Of a stretch of 63,555 bases of DNA, positions 56,067 to 63,555 are shown piece after piece. The stretch comes from Phyllobacteriaceae bacterium. Lineage in GTDB: Bacteria; Pseudomonadota; Alphaproteobacteria; Rhizobiales; Rhizobiaceae. Under the pieces are notes generated by a model. It searched no databases, was not told where the DNA came from, and saw nothing but the letters and a program-made list of their open reading frames with translations. The position numbers were made by a program, and so were the translations under genes. Location of the stretch: NCBI GenBank assembly GCA_002708825.1, contig PAPF01000032.1, positions 1-63,555 of the forward strand. The letters are read 5' to 3'. Numbering within the stretch: position 1 is the stretch's first letter; each line of letters starts with the position of its first letter.

Positions 56067-57175
56067 GATGCACCTCCGGCGTTTCGCGGATTTGGTGCAT
56101 CGGTGAAGGGGGCCAGGCCGGCGTCCTGATCGGGGTTTTCCCCAGAATGCCGGTCTCTAAAGAAGTTAGATTCTTTGTTAGACTCTAAGTTAAGGGCGCG
56201 ATTATCTGTTTGATCATCGGTACTTAACCCCGGCTCGGGTTCCCGATAGCACGAGGGTGCGGTTCCCGATGGCACGATAGTGCGGGTTCCCGATAGCACG
56301 ACGGCGTCCACAGCTTCTCCACAAGACGCCGGCTCGAAGGCGAGCAGGGTGCGGCGCGGCTCGAATTCGAGGAACAGGCGATAGCCTGGTAGCGCCTGCC
56401 TTTTCACGATGGCGCGCAGTTCGAAAGCGAACCGTTTGAACGGCGAGAGGCTGCCGGATTTGAGATAGAGGTGGCGGAAATCGAAGCGCCAGCCGCGCGC
56501 CTGTTTGCCGCCGTGCTTGCGGACGATCCGGTAGAGCCAGCGGTCGAGTCCGCCCGTCAGGTCAAAATAAGCCCGGTCGATGGTGAGGATGAGCGCATCG
56601 TCGAGAACGGCTCTGTAGAACCAGTCCGGGACGATGAGTTCGATCCCCTCCGGATTGCCGCGCGCATCGCTACGCTCCGTCCACTCGTTGATCCAGGAGA
56701 AGCGGTGCATGCGCCGCGCCGTCCTATCTGCGGTGCCGGAATGCGCTTTTGGATTGCGTGGCGGCTGACGCAACGTCGTTGCCACCGTTGTCGATTGCAG
56801 CCGGTCGAGGGCTGCCTTGAGACGCTGGTAGTCGCGCGCGCCGGTGCCGCGGCCGATGAAGGTGAGGATCTGGTAGGGCGTCGCTGCCATCAGGCGCGAG
56901 GTGCGGAAACCGCTGTCGCGTGCCTCCACGATCTGGCTTGCCGCCCAGATCAGGATATCGGCGTCCCAGATGGTCGCCATGCCGTGTTCGGGCACGGCCT
57001 CCACCCGGATCGCCACCGCGCCGGAGCGATAGTCGATCGGTGTGGTGCGGGGAGACTTGGCGAGGCTGAAGAAGGGATAGGCCATGAGGTCCTGCGCATC
57101 GCGGGGCGCGAGATCGCTCGGGAGGGCGCGAAACAGTACGAGTTGCTGCCTCTCCGATGTGCGGGATCGCGCCAT
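56063..57175 (-). CDS. repA: Replication initiator RepA
   Basis: The 370-residue initiator (RQQLVLFRALPSDLAPRDAQDLMAYPFFSLAKSPRTTPIDYRSGAVAIRVEAVPEHGMATIWDADILIWAASQIVEARD) is of the plasmid RepA family seen in rhizobial elements and IncP-like plasmids. RTSRLMAATPYQILTFIGRGTGARDYQRLKAALDRLQSTTV contains the winged helix. The last 90 residues are low-complexity; the DNA coding for VVLSGTRTIVPSGTAPSCYREPEP holds three iteron-like repeats (56238-56301). It implies at least transient autonomous replication. Confidence 0.9.
   Translation of the reverse strand: MARSRTSERQQLVLFRALPSDLAPRDAQDLMAYPFFSLAKSPRTTPIDYRSGAVAIRVEAVPEHGMATIWDADILIWAASQIVEARDSGFRTSRLMAATPYQILTFIGRGTGARDYQRLKAALDRLQSTTVATTLRQPPRNPKAHSGTADRTARRMHRFSWINEWTERSDARGNPEGIELIVPDWFYRAVLDDALILTIDRAYFDLTGGLDRWLYRIVRKHGGKQARGWRFDFRHLYLKSGSLSPFKRFAFELRAIVKRQALPGYRLFLEFEPRRTLLAFEPASCGEAVDAVVLSGTRTIVPSGTAPSCYREPEPGLSTDDQTDNRALNLESNKESNFFRDRHSGENPDQDAGLAPFTDAPNPRNAGGAS
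56238..56301. repeat. Three iteron-like direct repeats inside repA
   Basis: GGTTCCCGATAGCACGA (56238-56254), GGTTCCCGATGGCACGA (56261-56277) and GGTTCCCGATAGCACGA (56285-56301), spaced 23 and 24 bases apart. An AT-rich stretch with TTAGA, TTAGACTCTAAG and TTAAG lies at 56158-56195. Repeat plus AT-rich tract resembles a RepA-dependent origin. Confidence 0.7.
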
Positions 57176-57184
57176 GGTAGGAGA

Positions 57185-57460
57185 TCAGCGGCGATTGATG
57201 CCGCGCGGGATGTCTTCGTGCCGCTTGGCGGGCAGGACCGTGCCGGCGCCGGGATCGGAGGTCGATGTCTTTGCGCCGCGGTTCGCCCAGGCCTGCAAAT
57301 CGTCGACCGAATAGACGACGCGGCCGCCGAGCTTGCGATAGGCGGGACCGGTGCCGTAGGTGCGGTGCTTTTCGAGCGTCCGGCCGGACAGGCCGAGGAA
57401 GCGCGCGGCTTCGGGGGTTCTTAGATAGCGTGGCGGCAGGTTGGTGGGGGTTGCGGACAT
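57185..57460 (-). CDS. AlpA/excisionase-like helix-turn-helix protein
   Basis: The 91-residue protein has a winged-helix MerR/AlpA-type domain (PRYLRTPEAARFLGLSGRTLEKHRTYGTGPAYRKLGGRVVYSVDDLQAWANRGAKTSTSD). Such genes precede repA in these elements and act as regulators or recombination directionality factors. It ends 9 bases before repA. Confidence 0.9.
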   Translation of the reverse strand: MSATPTNLPPRYLRTPEAARFLGLSGRTLEKHRTYGTGPAYRKLGGRVVYSVDDLQAWANRGAKTSTSDPGAGTVLPAKRHEDIPRGINRR

Positions 57461-57541
57461 GATCGTGCCTCCGTGGTCCTTGGGACGACCGCCGGATATC
57501 GGCGGTTCGACGGGAGCACGGTGGCGGAGAAGGCGCGGCGA

Positions 57542-57579
57542 GAGGGAGTGCGAAGACGCTTCGGCGTTTTCGCACCCTC
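57542..57579 (-). terminator. UUCG-type hairpin after the DUF2285 gene
   Basis: Arms GAGGG...GTGCGAAGACGC and GCGTTTTCGCAC...CCTC enclose a TTCG/CGAA tetraloop. It follows the DUF2285 stop on the minus strand by one base. No T-run, so an attenuator or RNA-stability element is possible. Confidence 0.5.
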
Positions 57580-57580
57580 A

Positions 57581-58343
57581 TCAAATCGTCGGGTGGTGGC
57601 GGTACAGGAGGGAGCGATAGGAGCCTTCCACGAACCTCATACCCTCCCGAAAGCGCCGCATTACAGCGTCGCGCTCCGGCATGGATTTCCACGCTGTTGC
57701 GCTGACATGATCGGCGCGAAGAACGATCTCGGCGATCTCCTGGAAGGTCGCGCCGGACCGGCGTCCGTCGATCACCCGCAGCATTTGCCTGAGATTGTTC
57801 CTGCGGTACGGGGTGACGCGCAGGTCTTCGACGGATCGCCGCCTGTTTATGGCGTGCGAGAATCGACGGATCGCATCGAGACGATCTTCCAGAAAGCGAT
57901 CAGGCACGGTTATGGGTGCGACCGGTCGTGCCGGAATCTGCGCGCCGGGGCACAGGGCCGGAAACCGGTGTCTGCCGATATCGATGAAGAGGAAATGTCC
58001 CTCGGGTGCCTGGAATGTATCGGTCTCGGGAAGGAAGAGGGAAGGAAAGTCGGATTCAGGGAAGTGCGGAAGCGCTGTCAGGATGAGCGTTCCAGGGTCG
58101 ATACCTGGAGCGAAAAAGATGTTCACATCGATGGCGCGAAGGACCGGGGAAGCCGGGAAATCGCAACCCCCATAATCTGGTCAGCGGATCGTTTGCGGTT
58201 TCGCGCTTCTCTGTCGGGATCTTTTTGTAGTCGTCCTGGTATTTGCGGTTACGGCGGAGAAACTCCCATGCCAAACCCTCCGGGTCGAGCCGGTCGATAT
58301 AGTCGAAGGCCTTACCGTGTCGCCAGTCCGCGTCCTCCGCCAT
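57581..58343 (-). pseudogene. DUF6499-DUF2285 gene with apparent +1 frameshift
   Basis: The 5' part (from 58343) encodes MAEDADWRHGKAFDYIDRLDPEGLAWEFLRRNRKYQDDY...DPLTRLWGLRFPGFPGPSR, the DUF6499 N-terminal domain. The 3' part, in another frame, encodes AIDVNIFFAPGIDPGTLILTALPHF and the DUF2285 domain RRRSVEDLRVTPYRRNNLRQMLRVIDGRRSGATFQEIAEIVL to 57581. In relatives both are one protein of about 250 residues. One extra base near 58130-58140 would explain the break. A sequencing error or two separate genes (57581-58126 and 58056-58343) are alternatives. Confidence 0.6.
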
Positions 58344-58463
58344 GGATACGCCTCCGCATAAAGCTGACAGGTACCCCCAAGCGATATAGATCGCGTTCTG
58401 ATTGTAGTCGCGGAAGTCTCGGTTGGGACAAGGTGTGATGCCGACGCTGCATCACGGGTTTGA

Positions 58464-58727
58464 TTATTGCGGATTTCCGCTCAGGAGATGGTGATAGCCG
58501 TGCTCGGTCATCCAGCATGCTCTTGCCAGATGCGACGTATGGATGAGCTTGGCGCGGTCCGGCTCTTGCTTCGGGTCGATCCCGAAGATGATCTCGACGG
58601 CCTCCTTCCAGTCCGCGCCCTCGGCGTCGGCGTCAAGGAGCCGGAGGTAAGTCTTGAAGTGCGCGCGATCGTAATCGGTGATCCGATCATCTGCCGGCGG
58701 TTCATCGAGGTAGTCCGGGTTGGCCAT
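58464..58727 (-). CDS. DUF2285-like small protein
   Basis: The 87-residue protein (MANPDYLDEPPADDRITDYDRAHFKTYLRLLDADAEGADWKEAVEIIFGIDPKQEPDRAKLIHTSHLARACWMTEHGYHHLL) resembles the helical DUF2285 fold and is common at the head of repA blocks. Start MANPDYLDEP is chosen by family habit; ATG 58739 is possible. Function unknown, perhaps DNA-binding. Confidence 0.8.
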   Translation of the reverse strand: MANPDYLDEPPADDRITDYDRAHFKTYLRLLDADAEGADWKEAVEIIFGIDPKQEPDRAKLIHTSHLARACWMTEHGYHHLLSGNPQ

Positions 58728-58977
58728 CCGCTGTCCCATCGCGGCGGGTTATGACATCCCGCCTTTTTAGTTAACACAATTTGAACACATTGGAGCGCCG
58801 CCCGGCAATCGGATCAAAGAAAAAACGGGTAAATTCTTGGGGTGGCGGTTCGCGTCTGGCATGCGGGCCGTGAGCTATCGATGCAGTGTGATGCTCCATT
58901 TACATACTATAGATGGTGGTATTCGCCGTTCCGTCGCTCCTTCTTGTTGAGCTCCATCGTGAAAGAGGAGCAAGAGA

Positions 58978-60006
58978 ATGGCTTACTTTGTGGGTTTGGA
59001 CGTCTCGCTGAACATGACGAGCGTCTGTGTCGTTGACGCTGATGGTCTGATCATTGCCGAAAGGAAGGTGGCCACCGATCCGGGCGATCTGCGACAGGCG
59101 CTCCAACCTTACGTGCGCGACATTGCACGCGTCGGTCTTGAGGCCGGGCCGCTGTCGCAACACCTCTACTCGGGATTGGCTGACGCCGGATTGCCCGTCA
59201 TTTGCGTCGATGCCCGGCATATGGCGCAGGCGCTGCGCGCCCAGACCCTCAATAAGACCGACCGCAACGACGCGCGTGGCATCGCGCAGATGATGCGCGT
59301 CGGTCTGTTCAAGGTCGTTCACGTCAAGACGGACCGCAGCCAAAGACTGAATGTCCTGCTGAGAGCCCGAAAGATCCTGAAATCCAAGGTTCTCGATATC
59401 GAGGCCGATCTTCGGGGCGTCTTGAAGAACTTTGGTCTGAGGCTGGGTAAAGTTACGCCTCGGACGTTCGAGGCGAGGGTCCGCGAACTGGCGGAGTTCG
59501 ATCCGCTGATCGCCGACATCGTCGACCCGGTGCTGACGGCACGGCGCGCCATGCGGGAGCAATATGATCGACTGCATGGTTTGCTTCTGCGGATCGTTTG
59601 CGAGGATCCTGTGTGCCGGCGACTGATGACGATGCCGGGCGTCGGCGCAGTCGTGGCGCTGAACTATCGCGTAGCCATCGATGTTCCGACTAGGTTCTCC
59701 AAGTCCCGGGCAGTCGGTGCCCATGTCGGACTGACGCCGAAACGCTATCAGTCGGGCGGGGTCGATTGGTCCGGGCGCATATCCAAGGCAGGCGACGCCA
59801 CCTTGCGTACTTCGCTCTACGAAGCTGCCCAAGTGTTGATGACGCGTGTGGCTAGGCCATCGCCTTTGCGATCCTGGGCAATGCGGCTGGCCAAACGACG
59901 GGGCCGCAAGAAGGCGACCGTCGCGCTTGCCCGCAAGATTGGAGTCATTCTGCATCGGATGTGGATGGACGGTGCGGATTTTCGATGGGAGACCCGCAAC
60001 GCATGA
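58978..60006 (+). CDS. IS110-family DEDD transposase
   Basis: The 342-residue recombinase has the RuvC-like DEDD set: D8 (VGLDVS), E55 (GLEAGP), D95 and D98 (NKTDRNDAR). The C-terminal Tnp20 domain follows with MTMPGVGAVVALNYRVAIDVPTRFSKSRAVGAHVGLTPKRYQSGGVDWSGRISKAGDATLRTSLYEAA. AGAGGAGCAAGAG precedes the ATG. IS110 recombinases use a non-coding bridge RNA to choose target and donor. Confidence 0.95.
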   Translation: MAYFVGLDVSLNMTSVCVVDADGLIIAERKVATDPGDLRQALQPYVRDIARVGLEAGPLSQHLYSGLADAGLPVICVDARHMAQALRAQTLNKTDRNDARGIAQMMRVGLFKVVHVKTDRSQRLNVLLRARKILKSKVLDIEADLRGVLKNFGLRLGKVTPRTFEARVRELAEFDPLIADIVDPVLTARRAMREQYDRLHGLLLRIVCEDPVCRRLMTMPGVGAVVALNYRVAIDVPTRFSKSRAVGAHVGLTPKRYQSGGVDWSGRISKAGDATLRTSLYEAAQVLMTRVARPSPLRSWAMRLAKRRGRKKATVALARKIGVILHRMWMDGADFRWETRNA

Positions 60007-60120
60007 TGTTCTGACACACTGAACACGGTTCCGCCGCGGCGGACAGAGGTCCCGTGAGGGACGGCGGGACGGTGAAGCCGAGTTATCAACTGGCCACAGA
60101 GGAAACACCTCGGAGGCCGC
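60007..60120 (+). ncRNA. Candidate bridge RNA region of the IS110 element
   Basis: The 114-base right non-coding end holds CCGCCGCGGCGG (60031-60042), a self-complementary stem, and GTCCC-GTGA-GGGAC (60049-60062). IS1111-type members of the family encode their bridge RNA downstream of the transposase. Loop-to-target matching could not be done by eye. Confidence 0.35.
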
Positions 60121-60308
60121 ACTATAGATCCGGCTCGCCGGCCTTTCCGACCCCATCTTGCGGCGGCTGAATGCCGACCGCGAAGAGAAGCATGAACCCG
60201 AGCGGGAGCTCTCCTGTCCAAAACCAACCACGGAATCTGGTTCTCCGAATGTCGTTTGTCGAGAATACTCCGTGGTGAAATACTCTTCAAGGCGCTGCTC
60301 TCGGGTTT

Positions 60309-60557
60309 ATGGAAATCCGAGAGGTATTTGCGAGAAACCTGAGAGCCTTGCGGCAGGCCAAGGGCCTGTCACAGGAGGAGCTTGCGCACCAGGCGGGGAT
60401 CGATCGCACCTATATCAGCGCGTTGGAACGCAACGTGTATAACGCCAGCATCGATGTCGTTGACCGGCTGGCCGAAGTGTTGGGCGTCGAGGCCGCAGAA
60501 TTGCTGAAGCGCTCTTCAGCTGATCCGCAGGGATCGAAGTCTGAGCTTGACGAATAG
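60309..60557 (+). CDS. XRE-family regulator 1
   Basis: The 82-residue repressor is a single Cro/C1 helix-turn-helix (EIREVFARNLRALRQAKGLSQEELAHQAGIDRTYISALERNVYNASIDVVDRLAEVLGVEAAELLKRS). No ribosome binding site is evident, so the message may be nearly leaderless. A second, related regulator follows. Such pairs are typical maintenance/transfer switches of rhizobial elements. Confidence 0.9.
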   Translation: MEIREVFARNLRALRQAKGLSQEELAHQAGIDRTYISALERNVYNASIDVVDRLAEVLGVEAAELLKRSSADPQGSKSELDE

Positions 60558-60602
60558 AGAAGTTGATAAACTTAAAGTATGTAAACGGCGATCTTCCCGC
60601 GC

Positions 60603-60821
60603 ATGGACATGCGCAAACTGGTCGGCCGGAACTTTGCCCGCCTGCGTCGGGAAAAGGGCCTGACCCAGGAAGAGGTGGAAGCACGTTCCGGATTCAGCCA
60701 GCAATATCTCAGCAGTTTGGAGCGCGGACGGAGAAATCCGACCGTGATTACCCTTTACGAGTTGGCTCAAGCTCTCGGCGTTAGCCACATACAACTTGTC
60801 GAGCCCGACGATCAGGTGTGA
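60603..60821 (+). CDS. XRE-family regulator 2
   Basis: The 72-residue repressor is a single helix-turn-helix (MDMRKLVGRNFARLRREKGLTQEEVEARSGFSQQYLSSLERGRRNPTVITLYELAQALGVSHIQL). The 45-base gap before it has AAGTTGATAAACTT, an inverted repeat that could be an operator for either XRE protein. A strong terminator follows. Confidence 0.9.
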   Translation: MDMRKLVGRNFARLRREKGLTQEEVEARSGFSQQYLSSLERGRRNPTVITLYELAQALGVSHIQLVEPDDQV

Positions 60822-60850
60822 ACGCCGGGTTCCGTTCACCGATATGGATA

Positions 60851-60878
60851 GCGGCCCCGCCCGGAATGCCGGACGGGG
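60851..60878. terminator. Bidirectional stem-loop
   Basis: GGCCCCG-C-CCGG-AATG-CCGG-A-CGGGGCC gives an 11-bp stem with one mismatch between the converging XRE and DUF736 genes. Confidence 0.7.
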
Positions 60879-60890
60879 CCATCCCTGCGC

Positions 60891-61211
60891 TCACTCGCCG
60901 TTGCGGCGGGTTGGGCGGGACCAGATGAGGCTGTAACCGCCGTCCTCGTCCTCAAAGAGGTTGGCGTAGATCGGAGCGGTGAAGCTCGGATCGTCGAGCT
61001 TGAGACCGAGATAGTCGCGGCCCTCGTTCGACTGTTTGGACCAGGCTGCCCCGATTTCGGCGCGGCCGACCAGGACGCGGTGGCTGGGAGCGTTCTCGCT
61101 GGCCTGGTTGGTTTCGGGGACGATGCGGACGTTCTTGGCCTGCACGTTGAGGGTGACGATTTCGCCGGTGTATTCGTTACCGGACTTCTTGAAGGTGCCG
61201 ATGGTTGCCAT
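60891..61211 (-). CDS. DUF736 family protein (second copy)
   Basis: The 106-residue protein (ATIGTFKKSGNEYTGEIVTLNVQAKNVRIVPETNQASENAPSHRVLVGRAEIGAAWSKQSNEGRDYLGLKLDDPSFTAPIYANLFEDEDGGYSLIWSRP) is a diverged paralogue of the DUF736 protein at 53735-54070. AAGGAG lies before the start. It is the first minus-strand gene next to the XRE pair. Function unknown. Confidence 0.93.
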   Translation of the reverse strand: MATIGTFKKSGNEYTGEIVTLNVQAKNVRIVPETNQASENAPSHRVLVGRAEIGAAWSKQSNEGRDYLGLKLDDPSFTAPIYANLFEDEDGGYSLIWSRPTRRNGE

Positions 61212-61541
61212 GGTAGTTCTCCTTGATCACTGGTTTCGAGCCCGCACCATGCGGCCTCGATGGCGATCGGAGGGGCCGGAGGTGATCGCCGGCGCATCGC
61301 TTGCGACCGCAGCTTATGCGGAGGATGGCGATCCGGCGGGTTTCTTGGCTCGAGAGGAATGGCGGCGCAGCCGGCAGGGGAAGAACTTGGCGGGCGTCAT
61401 TGCGCCTTAGGCGATCGAGGCGCAGCCGGCCTTCGGCCAGATCAGCCCATTGGAGAGGCCATTTGGAGCGGTCGGCTTACAGGGATCGTTCAAGGAGGGA
61501 ATGGCAGCCCTGAGTGACCCGGTGTATGTCCGGCGAAGGAA
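61212..61541. other. No gene recognised
   Basis: Open frames here on the plus strand lack ribosome binding sites and family motifs. I see nothing further. Confidence 0.5.
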
Positions 61542-62228
61542 CTAAAATCGTCTTTGGCCCTGCAGGCCAGTCCGCTGCATATCCAGCGATGCCACCTGAT
61601 GCGGAAGCAAGCCACTCTGCATCCGGCACCGGTCGCGCTGTTCGGGGCAGACTACTTCATGCCGTCCGGGTGTGCCGGCTTTAAACCGAAATCGTTGATC
61701 CGCCCCGTACTGCGCGCCTACATTGCTCAGCCTTCGACATGGGCGCGGCAACAGACCTCTACCCCTGTCCCGGCTTCGCCTGAAAGGGAGTTCAGATGCT
61801 GGCGGGGGCTGCCCGGTAGGTCCGGGCGGGGCCATTGAGGTTACGCGCACGAATGCCGTGACGCCGACCGCCACCGCGCCGATCACGGAGAATACGGTCT
61901 GCCATGTTTCCGACGGCATGAGATGTTTGACGATGCCGTGGGTGGCGTGGAAACCGGCGATGGCGGCAGGCGCCGCGAAGGCCGCCGTAACGGCGAGTTT
62001 CAACCACATCGGCCGGGCGAACAGGATGAGGAACTGCGCTAGGCCGAAAACAAGGCCCGCGCCGACAAGTCCGACAAGGACGCTGCCCGGCAGGCCCGCG
62101 TCGGTGTCATAGGCCCACATCCCTGCCGCTACGCCGCCGAGTGTGGGCAAGGCATAGATGGCAAGTGAAAACAGCAACCAGCATAGGACTGCAATTGCGG
62201 TGATGGATCCGAGAATAGCAATAATCAT
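61542..62228 (-). CDS. Small polytopic membrane protein
   Basis: The first ~145 residues hold four to five helices (IIAILGSITAIAVLCWLLFSLAIYALPTLGGVAAGMW, SVLVGLVGAGLVFGLAQFLILFA, LAVTAAFAAPAAIAGFHATHG, TVFSVIGAVAVGVTAFVRVTSM). The remaining ~80 residues are arginine-rich and look like readthrough after a lost stop or a frameshift. I do not recognise a function. It is common beside the repA/XRE regions of such elements. Confidence 0.65.
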   Translation of the reverse strand: MIIAILGSITAIAVLCWLLFSLAIYALPTLGGVAAGMWAYDTDAGLPGSVLVGLVGAGLVFGLAQFLILFARPMWLKLAVTAAFAAPAAIAGFHATHGIVKHLMPSETWQTVFSVIGAVAVGVTAFVRVTSMAPPGPTGQPPPASELPFRRSRDRGRGLLPRPCRRLSNVGAQYGADQRFRFKAGTPGRHEVVCPEQRDRCRMQSGLLPHQVASLDMQRTGLQGQRRF

Positions 62229-62562
62229 GGTGGCATCTCCGTAAGATGAGGTTCGAACGGTCGCGCCTCCACCACCATGGCGCAGCTTAGAAGTATATGA
62301 TCCTCAGTGTTGGGCTGCGAGTGCGAAGGTCTGCTTCGAGCCCTTTTTGATCATAGAAATGATGTCGCAAATAGAATGAACGCGATCTTTTGAGTGTTCG
62401 ATGATGGCCCGGAGCGGTCATTCCTTGCGGTGCGGCCACCGACATCTCTCAGCTTAGATCGAGCATCCACGCGATGTCGCAGATGCTTTATTAGGACATA
62501 CAACGACTACGAGGATTGATCTGACATCGATATCCGCTCAGGCGGCATCCAACTGACGGCAC
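62229..62562. other. No gene recognised
   Basis: An AT-richer gap between the membrane protein and the glutathione transferase gene. No coding frame, RNA gene or clear repeat was seen. Confidence 0.5.
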
Positions 62563-63237
62563 CTATGTATGACTGCCCAAGACGAATGCGTCGTTCTTGC
62601 GCAGAATGCCCAGGTAGCGATCGACGTAGTCGGTTGGAACAGCCGTCTTTACACTCGCACGGTCGGCGAGTGCTTTGCGCCAGGCCTCAAGCTTGGCAAA
62701 GCCTTCGACCAGACCCGTTGGCAAAACGGTTTCGATAGTATCGATCTGACGAAAAGCCGGTCCGAACGCGGCGTCGACAAAGGAAAATCCGTCGCCGGCA
62801 AAATACGGTCCCTCAACTTCACCTTCCAGACGCACGAATTTTTCCCGGACCGCCTTTGCAGCTGCGTCGAGGTCGGCTGCGTTCCCCGCTGTGGTGTATT
62901 TCCAGAGATCGCCCAGCAATTGCGAGGCAAACTCCATCCAGGCACGATGCCGCGCCCGTTGCAGGGCATCTTGTGGATGCAGTTTCGGTCCCAGCGCCGC
63001 TTCTTCAATATACTCGATGATCACGGAGCTTTCGAAAACATAGACGGGCTCTTCTCCATCCCCCTCAACCTTGAGTACGGGAACCTTGCCGAACGGCGAG
63101 ATCTCGCGAAACCAGTCCGGCCTGTCCGCCAGATCAATGTAGACGACATCGAAATCGGCGCTCTTTTCTTTCAACGCGATGACGGCCCGTTGCACAAAGG
63201 GGCATAGCGGGAAACTGATCAGTGTAAGTTTGGTCAT
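62563..63237 (-). CDS. Glutathione S-transferase (omega-like, Cys type)
   Basis: The 224-residue GST has an N-terminal thioredoxin fold with LISFPLCPFVQRAVIALKEKSADFDVVYIDLADRPDWFREISPFGKVPVLKVEGDG, where CPF supplies a catalytic cysteine as in omega-class enzymes, and FESSVIIEYIEE for the glutathione site. The C-terminal helical domain follows. GAGGAG precedes ATG 63237. It lies behind the HxlR gene on the same strand, 89 bases apart, and may detoxify or reduce a thiol adduct. Confidence 0.92.
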   Translation of the reverse strand: MTKLTLISFPLCPFVQRAVIALKEKSADFDVVYIDLADRPDWFREISPFGKVPVLKVEGDGEEPVYVFESSVIIEYIEEAALGPKLHPQDALQRARHRAWMEFASQLLGDLWKYTTAGNAADLDAAAKAVREKFVRLEGEVEGPYFAGDGFSFVDAAFGPAFRQIDTIETVLPTGLVEGFAKLEAWRKALADRASVKTAVPTDYVDRYLGILRKNDAFVLGSHT

Positions 63238-63326
63238 CGACCTGCACTCCTCTCGAAATGGAAAATACCTGCAAGACAGTGTTTCCACCAATCGGTATCA
63301 AATGCTCGATGTTGTGCGGCGATGCG

Positions 63327-63555
63327 TTAAGCGGCAACGGTCTCTTGCCTGTCGAAGGTATCGCGTGCGGTGCGGATATCGTCATGGCGCTTGTCGGCCC
63401 AGACGATCAGCCCGGCCAGCGGCTGAAGCGACGAACGGCCTAGATCCGTCAGTCGGTAATCGACCCTCGGCGGTGTCGTTGGATAAACGGTCCTCTCAAC
63501 CAGTCCATCGCGCTGCAATGCTCTCAGCGTTTGTGTCAGCATTCGTTTGGAGATG
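63327..63555 (-). CDS. HxlR-family regulator (5' end outside window)
   Basis: The visible part reads [68 protein letters not shown], the winged helix and C-terminal helix of HxlR regulators. The frame is open to the window edge, so the N-terminal cysteine-containing part is missing. It probably controls the following GST gene in response to electrophiles. Confidence 0.92.
   Translation of the reverse strand, partial: ISKRMLTQTLRALQRDGLVERTVYPTTPPRVDYRLTDLGRSSLQPLAGLIVWADKRHDDIRTARDTFDRQETVAA

Larger units (their letters stand above)
58906..60129 (+). mobile_element. IS110-family insertion sequence
   Basis: About 1.2 kb, with the direct repeat ACTATAGAT at both ends (58906-58914 and 60121-60129) as likely core or target duplication, no terminal inverted repeats, and one transposase gene. 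A long non-coding right end (60007-60120) carries stem-loops. Family placement comes from the transposase. Confidence 0.8.

Noticed and set aside
61036-61410. Plus-strand open frame of 124 codons overlapping DUF736
   Set aside because: Mostly antisense to DUF736, no ribosome binding site and no similarity to a family.

Overview
The window looks like a piece of an alphaproteobacterial chromosome, most likely Hyphomicrobiales (Rhizobiales). It carries a large part of an integrative and conjugative element (ICE) or a closely related plasmid-derived island. The basis is a complete rhizobial-type trb mating-pair operon (trbB-C-D-E-J-K-L-F-G-I), a VirD4/TraG coupling protein, a VirD2-like relaxase, a repA/parA block, two DUF736 proteins, a TraF-type peptidase, GC-rich coding sequence with tight ATGA overlaps, a CIRCE element and an apparent ROSE RNA thermometer. 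No integrase or attachment site is visible, so the ends lie outside the window.

Region 1 (1-17.7 kb) is a protein quality-control and stress cargo. It holds ftsH (cut by the window edge), a ClpK/ClpG-type disaggregase, an NDUFS4-domain protein, a KefB-like antiporter without its RCK domain, a decayed second ftsH, an SPW-repeat membrane protein, an RNA polymerase omega-like protein, a second NDUFS4-domain protein and two Hsp20 genes. These are followed by a Usg-family protein, groES-groEL, a DegP-type protease and a three-gene NEW3/ABC-2 exporter operon. The content resembles the transmissible locus of stress tolerance (LHR/TLQC) of Gammaproteobacteria, but with added GroESL, NDUFS4 and omega-like genes. 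Control is visible at two points: a sigma-32-like promoter plus ROSE element for hsp20, and CIRCE plus a sigma-32-like promoter for groESL.

Region 2 (17.8-28.4 kb) is the trb type IV secretion operon on the minus strand, with a LysR gene and DUF2274 at its distal end.

Region 3 (28.6-47.2 kb) is a second cargo. It starts with a flavodoxin-fold NAD(P)H oxidoreductase and a divergent LysR gene, then fossils of copG and a cupin gene. A catabolic cluster follows: peptide-type ABC transporter, ATP-dependent hydantoinase/oxoprolinase HyuA-HyuB, a TPP enzyme, a class III aminotransferase, a GntR regulator and an SSADH-like aldehyde dehydrogenase. A repeated TTGTTGCA-type operator ties these genes together. 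I infer uptake and ring-opening of a lactam, hydantoin or similar cyclic amide, with the amine and aldehyde products then oxidised. A ribH2-type lumazine synthase under an FMN riboswitch closes this region.

Region 4 (47.3-58.7 kb) is the DNA-processing and maintenance block on the minus strand: copG and traG, a cupin/TetR pair, relaxase, a candidate oriT, lytic transglycosylase, DUF736, traF, DUF2840, an RHH protein, parA, repA with iteron-like repeats, an AlpA-like regulator and DUF2285 proteins. Region 5 (58.9-63.6 kb) holds an IS110-family element, two small XRE regulators, a second DUF736 gene, a membrane protein, a glutathione S-transferase and a partial HxlR regulator.

Fossil fragments around the catabolic cargo (copG and cupin at 30.4-30.9 kb, a trbB-leader-like fragment at 46.3 kb) suggest the element formed by recombination between two related elements.
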